The notes under the pieces: model-generated
The model's input: only the letters and a program-made list of their open reading frames with translations
Databases searched by the model: none
What the model was told of the DNA's origin: nothing
Source of the DNA: JANQUM01 sp047630355
Lineage (GTDB): Bacteria > Bacteroidota > Bacteroidia > Cytophagales > Spirosomataceae
DNA: 5,610 nt
Direction of reading: 5' to 3'
NCBI GenBank assembly: GCA_047630355.1
Contig: JBLHXN010000189.1
Span: forward strand, 1-5,610
Translations under genes and position numbers: made by a program
Part shown: positions 1 through 5,610 of the stretch, in pieces
Layout of the letters: each line of letters starts with the position of its first letter
Numbering within the stretch: position 1 is the first letter of the stretch

Positions 1-1
1 T

Positions 2-103
2 GCCGCCTGCGAATACTGCATTGATACGCTTAAAGAAACGGTGCCTATCTGGAAAAAAGAATACTTCCAAGACGGCGAAGTCTGGGTGTCGGCTACGCCG
101 TGA
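2..103 (+). CDS. moaE: Molybdopterin synthase catalytic subunit MoaE, C-terminal fragment
   Basis: This is the 3' end of a gene that begins outside the window; 33 codons and a TGA stop at 101-103 are visible. MoaE is the large subunit of molybdopterin synthase, which with thiocarboxylated MoaD puts the dithiolene sulfurs onto cyclic pyranopterin monophosphate in cytoplasmic molybdenum cofactor synthesis. The visible residues match the conserved MoaE C-terminus: an IDTLKETVPIWKKE stretch followed by an acidic segment and DGEVWVSATP. Two lysines seven residues apart (LK...WK) sit where E. coli MoaE has its active-site lysines 119 and 126. The reading frame ends normally, so the gene is cut by the window edge rather than broken. 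Its last 11 bp overlap the 3' end of the convergent Abi-like gene. Only the C-terminus is visible, but the match is specific. Confidence 0.85.
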   Translation, partial: AACEYCIDTLKETVPIWKKEYFQDGEVWVSATP

Positions 104-941
104 ATTGATTAATACTTTCTAAGAGCTTTTTTGTTTCAAGTAGTTCAGTTATTTCATTCTCTATATGTGAAGTATCTACATTGGGCAATACTCCATTTTT
201 TATACGTCTAATATGAAGTTTTTTGAATTTTATAAATGCTATTATGTAGCTTAGGTGTTGTTCATATGAAAGGTTATACTTCAAAACTTCAAATAGCTGT
301 CTTCTCGTCGTCTCATCTAAAATTAAATTATCAGATTCTGCTTCTCGATCATTAATTAAGTTTGAGATTAGTATTAAAACACCTCTTAGTTTTTTGAAGT
401 AGAGATTAATATCATATCGTGAAGTGAGTGCATCTGAATAACTATCTACAAATGATTCTAAGTCCCTATGAGTTCCTCCCCTAATAGACTCTCGCCAATT
501 TTCCATCGTGTTAATAAACCTTTGAATATGATTCTTCCAGAAGCTTAGTGCGTCATTGTTGTCAGATTGAGTATTTAGAAAATTTGAAGCATTAAAACTC
601 TCTACTTGTTTGTAGATAATATTTGTAATTCTGTTTACAGTAAATTCTAAACGCCCAAGTCTGAGCTCTTTACGTTGATTTTGTAAATCTTCTCTTTGGA
701 GAGTCAAAGCTCGGTAAAAAAGTATTACACTTACTAAAGACCATAATGACCCAACTACTCCTCCAATAAAGTCACCTACTTGACCTGTGGCGTTCATATT
801 GATATTGCCTTTTCCACGTATGCTGTAATCATCCAAGTACAGGAAGGTGATGAAACAGATAAAAACTATGAAACCAATTGCGGTAAAACCAAACGCGATT
901 CTAATAAGGTTTTTGTTTACGAACTGACTGATTTTTTTCAT
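93..941 (-). CDS. Putative phage abortive-infection (AbiC-like, putAbiC-type) membrane protein
   Basis: The 282-residue protein has two predicted membrane helices (about residues 13-36 and 60-79). Between them lies a polar segment ending in the motif GQVGDFIGG (53-61), typical of this family. A charged, coiled-coil-prone stretch rich in Q, R, E and L follows (about 80-100), then a soluble helical domain. That domain carries a YFKKL...VLILI segment (181-192) and a LKYNLSYEQHL segment (220-230), resembling the two conserved blocks of the putative AbiC family (YFrxLYxIL and LSxxE). Relatives are linked to phage abortive infection; their trigger and toxic activity are not known to me, so antiphage function is inferred. 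The gene is far more AT-rich than panB: 15 of 60 bases are G or C at 181-240, against 32 of 60 at 1261-1320. It stands alone on the minus strand, overlaps moaE by 11 bp, and has its own -7 motif. The start is the first ATG. A general two-helix membrane sensor is the alternative. Confidence 0.7.
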   Translation of the reverse strand: MKKISQFVNKNLIRIAFGFTAIGFIVFICFITFLYLDDYSIRGKGNINMNATGQVGDFIGGVVGSLWSLVSVILFYRALTLQREDLQNQRKELRLGRLEFTVNRITNIIYKQVESFNASNFLNTQSDNNDALSFWKNHIQRFINTMENWRESIRGGTHRDLESFVDSYSDALTSRYDINLYFKKLRGVLILISNLINDREAESDNLILDETTRRQLFEVLKYNLSYEQHLSYIIAFIKFKKLHIRRIKNGVLPNVDTSHIENEITELLETKKLLESINQFTA

Positions 942-963
942 TGAATGAAGTATTGTTTAAGAG

Positions 964-971
964 CAAATATA
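964..971 (-). promoter_or_regulatory. Candidate -7 element of the Abi-like gene
   Basis: Read on the minus strand this is TATATTTG, a full match to the Bacteroidota -7 consensus TAnnTTTG. It lies 22 bp upstream of the ATG at 941, predicting a short leader. I see no TTG -33 element 17-23 bp further upstream, so the promoter may be weak or regulated. Confidence 0.45.
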
Positions 972-1003
972 TTCTAATATTTCCTGCTGTTTGCATTGTT
1001 TAT

Positions 1004-1011
1004 TACATTTG
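1004..1011 (+). promoter_or_regulatory. Candidate -7 element of panB
   Basis: TACATTTG matches the Bacteroidota -7 consensus TAnnTTTG and lies 41 bp before the panB ATG. No TTG is found at the usual -33 spacing. The leader that follows is A/T-rich, ends in taataata just before the ATG, and has no Shine-Dalgarno sequence, as is common in this phylum. Confidence 0.4.
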
Positions 1012-1052
1012 AGAATCAGTTAGTTAAACTTCTTTCTTAACATCTAATAATA

Positions 1053-1868
1053 ATGTCCGTTCATTCCAAAATAAAACGCATCACTACCCAAACGCTCAAG
1101 CAGTTTAAAGACGAAGGCGTCAAAATTGCCTGTCTGACTTCTTATGATTTTTCGATGACAAAAATCGTGGACGAAGCGGGTATTGACTTGATATTGGTTG
1201 GAGATTCTGCCTCAAATGTTATGGCGGGACACGAAACCACACTGCCGATAACGCTCGATCAAATGATTTACCACGCTCAATCGGTGGTTCGGGGAGCTAC
1301 CCGTTCGTTGGTTGTGGTGGATTTGCCGTTTGGCAGTTATCAGGGCAATTCGGAAGAAGCTCTTCGCTCGGCAATCCGTATCATGAAAGAGTCAGGCGGA
1401 CACGCCGTGAAAATGGAAGGCGGCATCGAAATCAAGAAATCTATCGAACGCGTTTTAAGTGCTGGAATTCCCGTTATGGGGCATTTGGGGCTTACGCCGC
1501 AATCTATTTACAAATTCGGAACGTACACCGTTCGGGCAAAAGAAGAGGAAGAAGCCGAGTTGTTGAAATCAAATGCGTTGATGTTGCAAGAGCTGGGTTG
1601 TTTTGGAGTTGTCTTAGAAAAAATACCTTCTCATTTGGCTTCTGAAGTAACCGCTTCCCTCGAAATTCCGACCATCGGAATCGGAGCTGGAAACGCCTGC
1701 GATGGACAAATACTCGTTGTCCACGATATGCTGGGAATCAATAAAGATTTCTCGCCACGCTTTCTCCGCCGCTACGCCGATCTGCACGCCGAAATGATGA
1801 AAGCATTCACCAATTACATCACCGACGTAAAATCCTCCGACTTCCCGAATGAGAAGGAGAGTTATTGA
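1053..1868 (+). CDS. panB: 3-methyl-2-oxobutanoate hydroxymethyltransferase (ketopantoate hydroxymethyltransferase)
   Basis: PanB transfers a hydroxymethyl group from 5,10-methylenetetrahydrofolate to 2-oxoisovalerate, giving ketopantoate, the first committed step of pantothenate and coenzyme A synthesis in the cytoplasm. The 271-residue protein has the usual family length and is collinear along the TIM barrel. The Mg2+ ligands are present: D51 in LVGDS, D90 in DLPFGSY, and E122 in KMEGG. The catalytic glutamate is E189 in VLEKIP. The GHLGLTPQ motif (143-150) and IGIGAG motif (208-213) are also intact. The C-terminus (about SSDFPNEKESY) looks complete, so the zeta-type remnant 8 bp downstream has not shortened it. 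No other pan gene is in the window. The ATG at 1053 fits the usual N-terminus and follows a candidate promoter. Any transcript probably runs on into the pseudogene, because I see no terminator between them. Confidence 0.97.
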   Translation: MSVHSKIKRITTQTLKQFKDEGVKIACLTSYDFSMTKIVDEAGIDLILVGDSASNVMAGHETTLPITLDQMIYHAQSVVRGATRSLVVVDLPFGSYQGNSEEALRSAIRIMKESGGHAVKMEGGIEIKKSIERVLSAGIPVMGHLGLTPQSIYKFGTYTVRAKEEEEAELLKSNALMLQELGCFGVVLEKIPSHLASEVTASLEIPTIGIGAGNACDGQILVVHDMLGINKDFSPRFLRRYADLHAEMMKAFTNYITDVKSSDFPNEKESY

Positions 1869-1876
1869 AAAGTGAA

Positions 1877-2179
1877 ATGGAAAAGAATATTTACGTAATT
1901 GCTGGTTGTAATGGAGCGGGAAAAACAACGGTTTCATTTACAATCCTACCTGAGATCTTGGGTTGTAAAGAATTTGTGAATGCCGATGAAATTGCTCGAG
2001 GTTTATCTCCTTTTTAGCCCGAAAAAGTTGCCTTTGACGCAGGCAGGATAATGCTCAATCGTATGGATGAACTTATGAGTAATGACGAGAGTTTTGCTTT
2101 TGAAACTACTCTCGCCACAAAAAGCTATCGCAGTAAAATCGTTAAAGCTCAAATAAATATGAAGATAACTTTAAAATAA
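1877..2179 (+). pseudogene. Zeta-toxin-like P-loop ATPase/kinase, decayed remnant
   Basis: From the ATG at 1877 one frame encodes the N-terminal half of a zeta-toxin-like (AAA_33-type) P-loop protein. It begins MEKNIYVIAGCNGAGKTT, with the Walker A motif at codons 10-18, followed by FVNADEIARGLSPF (33-46). A TAG stop at 2015-2017 interrupts the frame. The same frame then resumes family sequence: PEKVAFDAGR (48-57), RMDELM, and FAFETTLATKSYRSKIVKAQ (73-92). Recognisable similarity ends near 2173 and the frame meets TAA at 2177-2179. Intact relatives, from memory, are roughly 180-200 residues, so the C-terminal half with the arginines needed for phosphate transfer is missing. The TAG could derive from a CAG glutamine codon by one C-to-T change, which is inference. 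Zeta toxins phosphorylate UDP-N-acetylglucosamine, but many chromosomal relatives are uncharacterised. No antitoxin gene is seen. The start lies 8 bp after panB, so the remnant is probably co-transcribed but makes no active protein. Confidence 0.85.
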
Positions 2180-2224
2180 TAGATTTTTCCTACTTTCGGA
2201 ATGTGCTAAAAAGGGAACCCTACA

Positions 2225-3037
2225 TTACCTCGCCACCATTTTCTCAAACAACAGCGTCAACGCAGGTTCAGCACGTCCGGCGGCGGCAATAATTTGTTCG
2301 ATGCTCACTTTTTGTAACGTTTCTGGAATACAAACGTCGGTTATGATAGAAACCGCAAAGACCGGAATGCCCATTTGTACCGCCATAATCACTTCCGGCA
2401 CGGTACTCATTCCCACGGCGTCCGCTCCGAGGTTTCGCACTAATCGGTATTCTGACTTCGTTTCAAGTTGCGGCCCCGTCACGCCAATGTAAACGCCTTT
2501 ATTTACATTGGAAATGCTATTTTCTTCGATAATCCGTTCTGCTTTTTTGAGTAACACTTTACTGTAAGGTTCGCTCATATCGGGGAAACGATTTTCCATA
2601 ATATTCTCCCCGATTAACGGATTTGTGGGCAGTAATAAACTAATATGATCTTCAATGAGCATCAAGTCACTTTCCTGATACTCAGGATTCACGCCTCCGG
2701 CTGCGTTAGAAATTAGCAACTGTTCAATTCCCAATAACTTCATTATCCGAACCGGATACGTCACTTGCTGCATGGAGTAGCCTTCGTAGTAATGAAAACG
2801 CCCCTGCATACACACGATTGGACTTCCCGATAAATACCCGAAAATCAATTTACCCGAATGAGATTCAACCGTCGAAACGGGGAAGTGGGGGATGTCCTGA
2901 TAATTAAGTTGGTGTTTGATGTCAATTTTATCGACTAGCTTTCCCAACCCTGTGCCAAGAATAATCCCGTACTTTGGTGAAAATCCGGCAATTTTATCTT
3001 TAATATACTTTTCTGTTTCTGTTAATTTCTCTAACAT
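2225..3037 (-). CDS. Purine-nucleoside phosphorylase, trimeric (PNP-I/MTAP) type
   Basis: The enzyme splits purine (deoxy)ribonucleosides with phosphate into the free base and (deoxy)ribose 1-phosphate, a cytoplasmic salvage step. Started at the ATG at 3037, the protein is 270 residues, the normal length for the trimeric family. Visible motifs are GTGLG (28-32), the phosphate-site segment QGRFHYYEG (78-86), SNAAGG (110-115), GPQLET (188-193, whose E192 aligns with human PNP E201), and GMSTVPE (209-215, whose S211 aligns with human S220). The frame extends 14 codons upstream to a TTG at 3079, but family proteins usually start near MLEK, and a -7 motif lies inside that extension, so the ATG is preferred. 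Position 234 is Asp (ITDVC) where human PNP has base-contacting N243. The gene converges on the zeta remnant and diverges from comEC. The symbol could be punA or deoD, so I leave it blank. Confidence 0.93.
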   Translation of the reverse strand: MLEKLTETEKYIKDKIAGFSPKYGIILGTGLGKLVDKIDIKHQLNYQDIPHFPVSTVESHSGKLIFGYLSGSPIVCMQGRFHYYEGYSMQQVTYPVRIMKLLGIEQLLISNAAGGVNPEYQESDLMLIEDHISLLLPTNPLIGENIMENRFPDMSEPYSKVLLKKAERIIEENSISNVNKGVYIGVTGPQLETKSEYRLVRNLGADAVGMSTVPEVIMAVQMGIPVFAVSIITDVCIPETLQKVSIEQIIAAAGRAEPALTLLFEKMVAR

Positions 3038-3058
3038 ATTTGGCCATAATTTTTCTTT

Positions 3059-3066
3059 CAAAGATA
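3059..3066 (-). promoter_or_regulatory. Candidate -7 element of the purine-nucleoside phosphorylase gene
   Basis: On the minus strand this reads TATCTTTG, a full match to TAnnTTTG. It lies 21 bp before the ATG at 3037 and inside the longer TTG-started frame, so a transcript from here could only use the ATG. No good TTG -33 element is present at 17-23 bp spacing. Confidence 0.45.
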
Positions 3067-3104
3067 AAACGGATTTCAACTTTTTGATAATTACAAGTGG
3101 CTCA

Positions 3105-3136
3105 TTTTGTACTGACAGTCTAAATAAGTAATATTG
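3105..3136 (+). promoter_or_regulatory. Candidate comEC promoter
   Basis: TTTTG at 3105-3109 could serve as the -33 element. TAATATTG at 3129-3136 matches TAnnTTTG except for one base, and the spacer from TTG is 19 bp. The motif ends 35 bp before the comEC ATG. A second candidate, TACCCTTTG at 3138-3146, has one extra base and no properly spaced -33. It is unclear which, if either, is used. Confidence 0.35.
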
Positions 3137-3171
3137 ATACCCTTTGCGTACGAAATCTTCGAATAACTCAG

Positions 3172-5223
3172 ATGAATTTTGCTCCTTATCCGCTCGTCAG
3201 ACACTTTCTATGCTTTGCGGCGGGCATTGGTGGATATTTATTTACGGATTATTTTGATAGCAATTTTTACGTTGCCTTCGGGATAGCACTTGCGGGATTA
3301 ATCTTATTCACTCTAAAATTTACGCAACGCCTAATTCGGGGCGTATTGGTCTGGCTACTATTTTTTCTCTCCGGTTGGATGTTAACCTTTCAAAGCACCC
3401 CGTCGAACGAACTTACGCATTATATCCACCAATCAGAGTTTGAATATTACCAAGCAGTTATTACTTCTAATACCGAGGTAAAACCTAAGACTTACAAAGT
3501 TGCCGCTGAAGTACAAGCATTGAAAGTTAACGGTGAATGGCAGTCAGCCAACGGAAAAGTTTTACTTTATTTTCCGTTAGACATCGCCGAAAAACCGCTG
3601 TACGGAGATGTATTTCTGGTAAGAGCCATGCCACGTGACGTAGAAGCCCCTAAAAACCCCTACGAATTTGACTACCGCACTTACTTATCCCGGAAAGGTA
3701 TTTACGCTCACCATTTTTTACGTGAAAACGACTTCGAGAAAATAGAGACTGTAAATCCGGGCTTCATATACGGAATTGCCAATCAGGCTCGTATGAAGGG
3801 GAACAGCATTTTTCGTGAGTCTTTAAAAGAATCAGGAACGTACTCAATCGCTGATGCAATGGTCTTGGGTTTACGTGATGAACTGGACCGTGATCTTCGG
3901 GGAGCGTACGCCGCCGCCGGGGCGGTGCATATCTTAGCCGTTTCGGGAATGCACGTTGGTATCGTGTTCTTGTTGTTGCAGTTCATTTTCGGTCAACGAA
4001 GAAATAGTAAAAACAAACGTACAAAGGCGTGGTTCGCTGTGCTTGTTATCACTTGCCTGTTTGCTTACGCTCTATTGGCAGGCTTATCTGCGTCGGTGGT
4101 GCGGGCTACGGTAATGTTCTCGTTTATCCAATTAGCTCCGCTGTTCAAGCGGGAGCAAAATATTTTCAACACGTTGGCTCTATCCGCGATTTGCTTGCTG
4201 TGTTGGAATCCTTATTGGTTACTGGATGTCGGGTTCCAATTATCTTACGTTGCAGTCTTCGGAATTGTACTTATATACCCGCACGCCAATCGGTTAATTT
4301 TTCCGCAAAATCTGATACTGCGTTGGCTGTGGCAAATATCGGCGGTGTCGTTTTCGGCTCAATTATTCACTTTCCCGCTGAGCATTTACTATTTCCATCA
4401 ATTTCCGAATTACTTCCTGCTGACTAATCCGCTGGTAACTATTGCGGCTATTGCCATTATGCCACTCGGATTATTCCTTCTCGCGTTGCATTCTGTGCCA
4501 TATATAAATAATGTACTCGCTTTATTTTTAGAAAACACTATCCACACGCTAAATAAAACAGTTTTTTTTATAAACGATTTGCCAAATTCGGTGTCAACAG
4601 GCATTTCTATCTCTGGCTTAGAAGTTATATTGTTATACAGTGTAATAGTTTGCTTTGTACTATTCTTCCTGAACAAAGGCTTAAAATCGCTCGTTTTTGC
4701 TTCCGTTGTAATTGTCACTCTTTGCGGATGGAACATAATCGAGGATTCGCGGCAAAGTAAACACCGGGAAATGACCCTACACTTTATCCCTAAAAAATCA
4801 GGTATAACGCTACTTGATGGAAAACATGCGGTTTTCATTTCAGATAATTCTATAAAGCAAGATCCGAGACTGTACGACTTTCATCTAAAGAACTATTACG
4901 ATAGTAAAGGTATTACAAATTTTGAAGTCTTTAATCCAGACTCCTTATCTGCTGTTATTAATATCAATTTTGAAAAGTTTGATCTGACATGGGTGCGGGA
5001 GCAACCCAACAAAATAGTGTCTGACCCAGCTTCGGTATTATTAATTTCAAACAACGCCATCAAAAACTTATCTGAAAACTTCCGGAATAAGCTCCCAACT
5101 CATATAATCATTGATGACTCTAATAAAAAGTACGTTGTCGAGAAACTTACTACGCAGGCTTTGAGGCTGAATATTAAGGTGACTTCGCTTTACGAACAAG
5201 GTTCTTTCACCATCGGAGAATAA
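3172..5223 (+). CDS. comEC: ComEC/Rec2-family DNA-uptake channel protein, Bacteroidota short form
   Basis: ComEC forms the inner-membrane pore that carries single-stranded DNA into the cytoplasm during natural transformation. The 683-residue protein has the family order. First come N-terminal hydrophobic helices (about 8-72), then a soluble DUF4131-like domain (about 85-190). The polytopic competence domain (about 225-520) contains the signature ILAVSGMHVG (254-263), GLSASVVRATVM (304-315), DVGFQLSYVAVFG (352-364) and LFTFPLSIYYF (398-408). A last soluble domain (about 530-683) ends with IIIDDSN...SLYEQGSFTI. No HxHxDH metal motif is present, so there is no metallo-beta-lactamase nuclease domain, unlike Bacillus ComEC but as in Bacteroidota forms of about this length. 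The gene is complete and unbroken. It is transcribed divergently from the phosphorylase gene, with a 134 bp intergenic gap. No other competence gene is in the window. Confidence 0.93.
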   Translation: MNFAPYPLVRHFLCFAAGIGGYLFTDYFDSNFYVAFGIALAGLILFTLKFTQRLIRGVLVWLLFFLSGWMLTFQSTPSNELTHYIHQSEFEYYQAVITSNTEVKPKTYKVAAEVQALKVNGEWQSANGKVLLYFPLDIAEKPLYGDVFLVRAMPRDVEAPKNPYEFDYRTYLSRKGIYAHHFLRENDFEKIETVNPGFIYGIANQARMKGNSIFRESLKESGTYSIADAMVLGLRDELDRDLRGAYAAAGAVHILAVSGMHVGIVFLLLQFIFGQRRNSKNKRTKAWFAVLVITCLFAYALLAGLSASVVRATVMFSFIQLAPLFKREQNIFNTLALSAICLLCWNPYWLLDVGFQLSYVAVFGIVLIYPHANRLIFPQNLILRWLWQISAVSFSAQLFTFPLSIYYFHQFPNYFLLTNPLVTIAAIAIMPLGLFLLALHSVPYINNVLALFLENTIHTLNKTVFFINDLPNSVSTGISISGLEVILLYSVIVCFVLFFLNKGLKSLVFASVVIVTLCGWNIIEDSRQSKHREMTLHFIPKKSGITLLDGKHAVFISDNSIKQDPRLYDFHLKNYYDSKGITNFEVFNPDSLSAVININFEKFDLTWVREQPNKIVSDPASVLLISNNAIKNLSENFRNKLPTHIIIDDSNKKYVVEKLTTQALRLNIKVTSLYEQGSFTIGE

Positions 5224-5252
5224 AACTTTCTCAGGATAAATGACTTAAGGTT

Positions 5253-5276
5253 CTTACTTTCAGTGAGTTAGTTTTT
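5253..5276 (+). terminator. Weak candidate terminator after comEC
   Basis: CTTAC (5253-5257) and GTGAG (5263-5267) form a 5 bp stem with one G-U pair and a 5-base loop. Four bases later comes a run of five T (5272-5276). Position and T-run fit an intrinsic terminator just after comEC, but the stem is short and low in GC. Confidence 0.3.
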
Positions 5277-5312
5277 ATGGGTAATAAAAGGCTAATTATT
5301 TTACGGGAAAGG

Positions 5313-5344
5313 TTGTGCGTATGTGGATTCTTTGGTTACCTTTG
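5313..5344 (+). promoter_or_regulatory. Tandem promoter 1 (Bacteroidota -33/-7 type)
   Basis: TTG at 5313-5315 and TACCTTTG at 5337-5344 are separated by 21 bp, within the usual 17-23 bp range. The -7 element is a full consensus match and is followed by CATCCCGC. A 4 bp inverted pair, CCGC (5349-5352) and GCGG (5363-5366), follows in the early leader. The promoter is directed rightward, away from comEC. Confidence 0.55.
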
Positions 5345-5441
5345 CATCCCGCAATTAAGGAAGCGGTTAAGTTATTTGGTTTGTCGGAGGAGAGGGTTTG
5401 GGGTTTACGAAAAAAGGTTTTAAAATTTATTTTCGTTTTCT

Positions 5442-5472
5442 TTTGTGTTTTCAAATTTTTCTTCTACCTTTG
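5442..5472 (+). promoter_or_regulatory. Tandem promoter 2 (Bacteroidota -33/-7 type)
   Basis: TTTG at 5442-5445 and TACCTTTG at 5465-5472 are separated by 19 bp, the best-formed promoter in the window. The upstream DNA is A/T-rich, which often helps strong promoters. It shares the ten bases TACCTTTGCA with promoter 1, 128 bp upstream. The predicted transcript would begin around the dyad described separately. Confidence 0.6.
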
Positions 5473-5473
5473 C

Positions 5474-5506
5474 ACTCCCATTAAGAACGAAAGTTTAATC
5501 GGGAGT
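5474..5506 (+). promoter_or_regulatory. Imperfect inverted repeat at the predicted transcript start of promoter 2
   Basis: ACTCCC (5474-5479) pairs with GGGAGT (5501-5506). After a bulged C at 5500, ATTAA (5480-5484) pairs with TTAAT (5495-5499), and a G-T pair may extend the stem around an 8-base loop. The total is 11 Watson-Crick pairs with one bulge. It starts two bases after the -7 element, so it could be an operator for a dimeric repressor or a 5' leader hairpin. No T-run follows, so it is not an intrinsic terminator. Confidence 0.45.
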
Positions 5507-5610
5507 CGAAACGACAACAAGTTATTTGTTTTAAGGGGTCATCGTTTAGTAAGATGGTTCACTAATTTGGTCAGGTTTTTTTATGTCAGCCGTTGGGTTA
5601 CATACGATAT

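Larger units (their letters stand above)
5224..5610. other. Gene-poor region downstream of comEC, mainly regulatory
   Basis: No frame here resembles a known protein. The stretch holds a weak terminator candidate, two tandem plus-strand promoters (-7 motifs at 5337 and 5465) and a dyad at 5474-5506. The ten-base word aagttatttg occurs twice, at 5369-5378 and 5519-5528, once downstream of each promoter. An ATG at 5583 opens a frame that runs off the edge after nine codons (MSAVGLHTI), too short to judge. The promoters point rightward, so their gene probably lies mostly or wholly outside the window. Confidence 0.6.

Noticed and set aside
1614..1937. Minus-strand open frame across the end of panB
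   Set aside because: It is antisense to panB and the zeta remnant, resembles no known family, and has no promoter.
2212..2221. Palindrome AGGGAACCCT followed on the minus strand by a T-run, a possible terminator of the phosphorylase gene
   Set aside because: A 4 bp stem with a 2-base loop is too small for a credible intrinsic terminator.
2180..2224. Possible continuation of the zeta-type gene in another frame (a frame reading NFKIIDFSYF)
   Set aside because: The residues do not resemble the expected zeta-family C-terminal sequence, and the frame then runs antisense into the phosphorylase gene.
4029..4838. Other open frames on both strands inside comEC (4029-4427 plus, 4410-4838 minus)
   Set aside because: They are shadows of the comEC frame, whose family motifs are continuous across the region.
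5537..5610. Possible tRNA-like sequence at the right end
   Set aside because: The stretch has no T-loop of the TTCRANNC type and no pairing acceptor or D stem that I could fold.
5583..5610. Possible start of a rightward gene at the ATG at 5583
   Set aside because: Only nine codons are visible, with no recognisable N-terminus. It follows a T-run rather than an A-rich leader, so it is not called as a gene.

Overview
The window looks like a chromosomal segment of a Bacteroidota bacterium, most likely of the Cytophagales type. The evidence is the repeated TAnnTTTG promoter motif (the Bacteroidota -7 element), A/T-rich leaders with no clear Shine-Dalgarno sequence, and a ComEC protein of the short Bacteroidota form that lacks a metallo-beta-lactamase domain. 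No genus can be assigned from the sequence alone.

Layout, left to right. (1) 2..103, plus strand: the last 33 codons of moaE (molybdopterin synthase large subunit). (2) 93..941, minus strand: an AT-rich gene for a two-helix membrane protein of the putative phage abortive-infection (AbiC-like) family, overlapping the moaE 3' end by 11 bp. (3) 1053..1868, plus: panB (pantothenate biosynthesis), intact. (4) 1877..2179, plus: a decayed zeta-toxin-like P-loop ATPase, beginning 8 bp after panB, with an internal TAG stop and no C-terminal half. (5) 2225..3037, minus: purine-nucleoside phosphorylase, best started at the ATG at 3037 rather than at an upstream TTG. (6) 3172..5223, plus: comEC, the DNA-uptake channel of competence. 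(7) 5224..5610: about 390 bp without a confident gene, holding two tandem consensus-like promoters, the second with an imperfect dyad directly downstream of its -7 element. The gene they serve probably lies mostly or wholly beyond the right edge.

The four housekeeping genes (moaE, panB, the phosphorylase gene, comEC) serve unrelated functions (cofactor synthesis, vitamin synthesis, purine salvage, DNA uptake) and do not form one operon. The accessory material is the Abi-like gene and the dead zeta-type gene, which flank panB on both sides. This suggests a small site where defence or toxin-type genes are gained and lost between core genes. I see no complete new multi-gene system. The most interesting items are the Abi-like protein and its compact insertion, the zeta remnant, and the doubled promoter and leader region at the right end.
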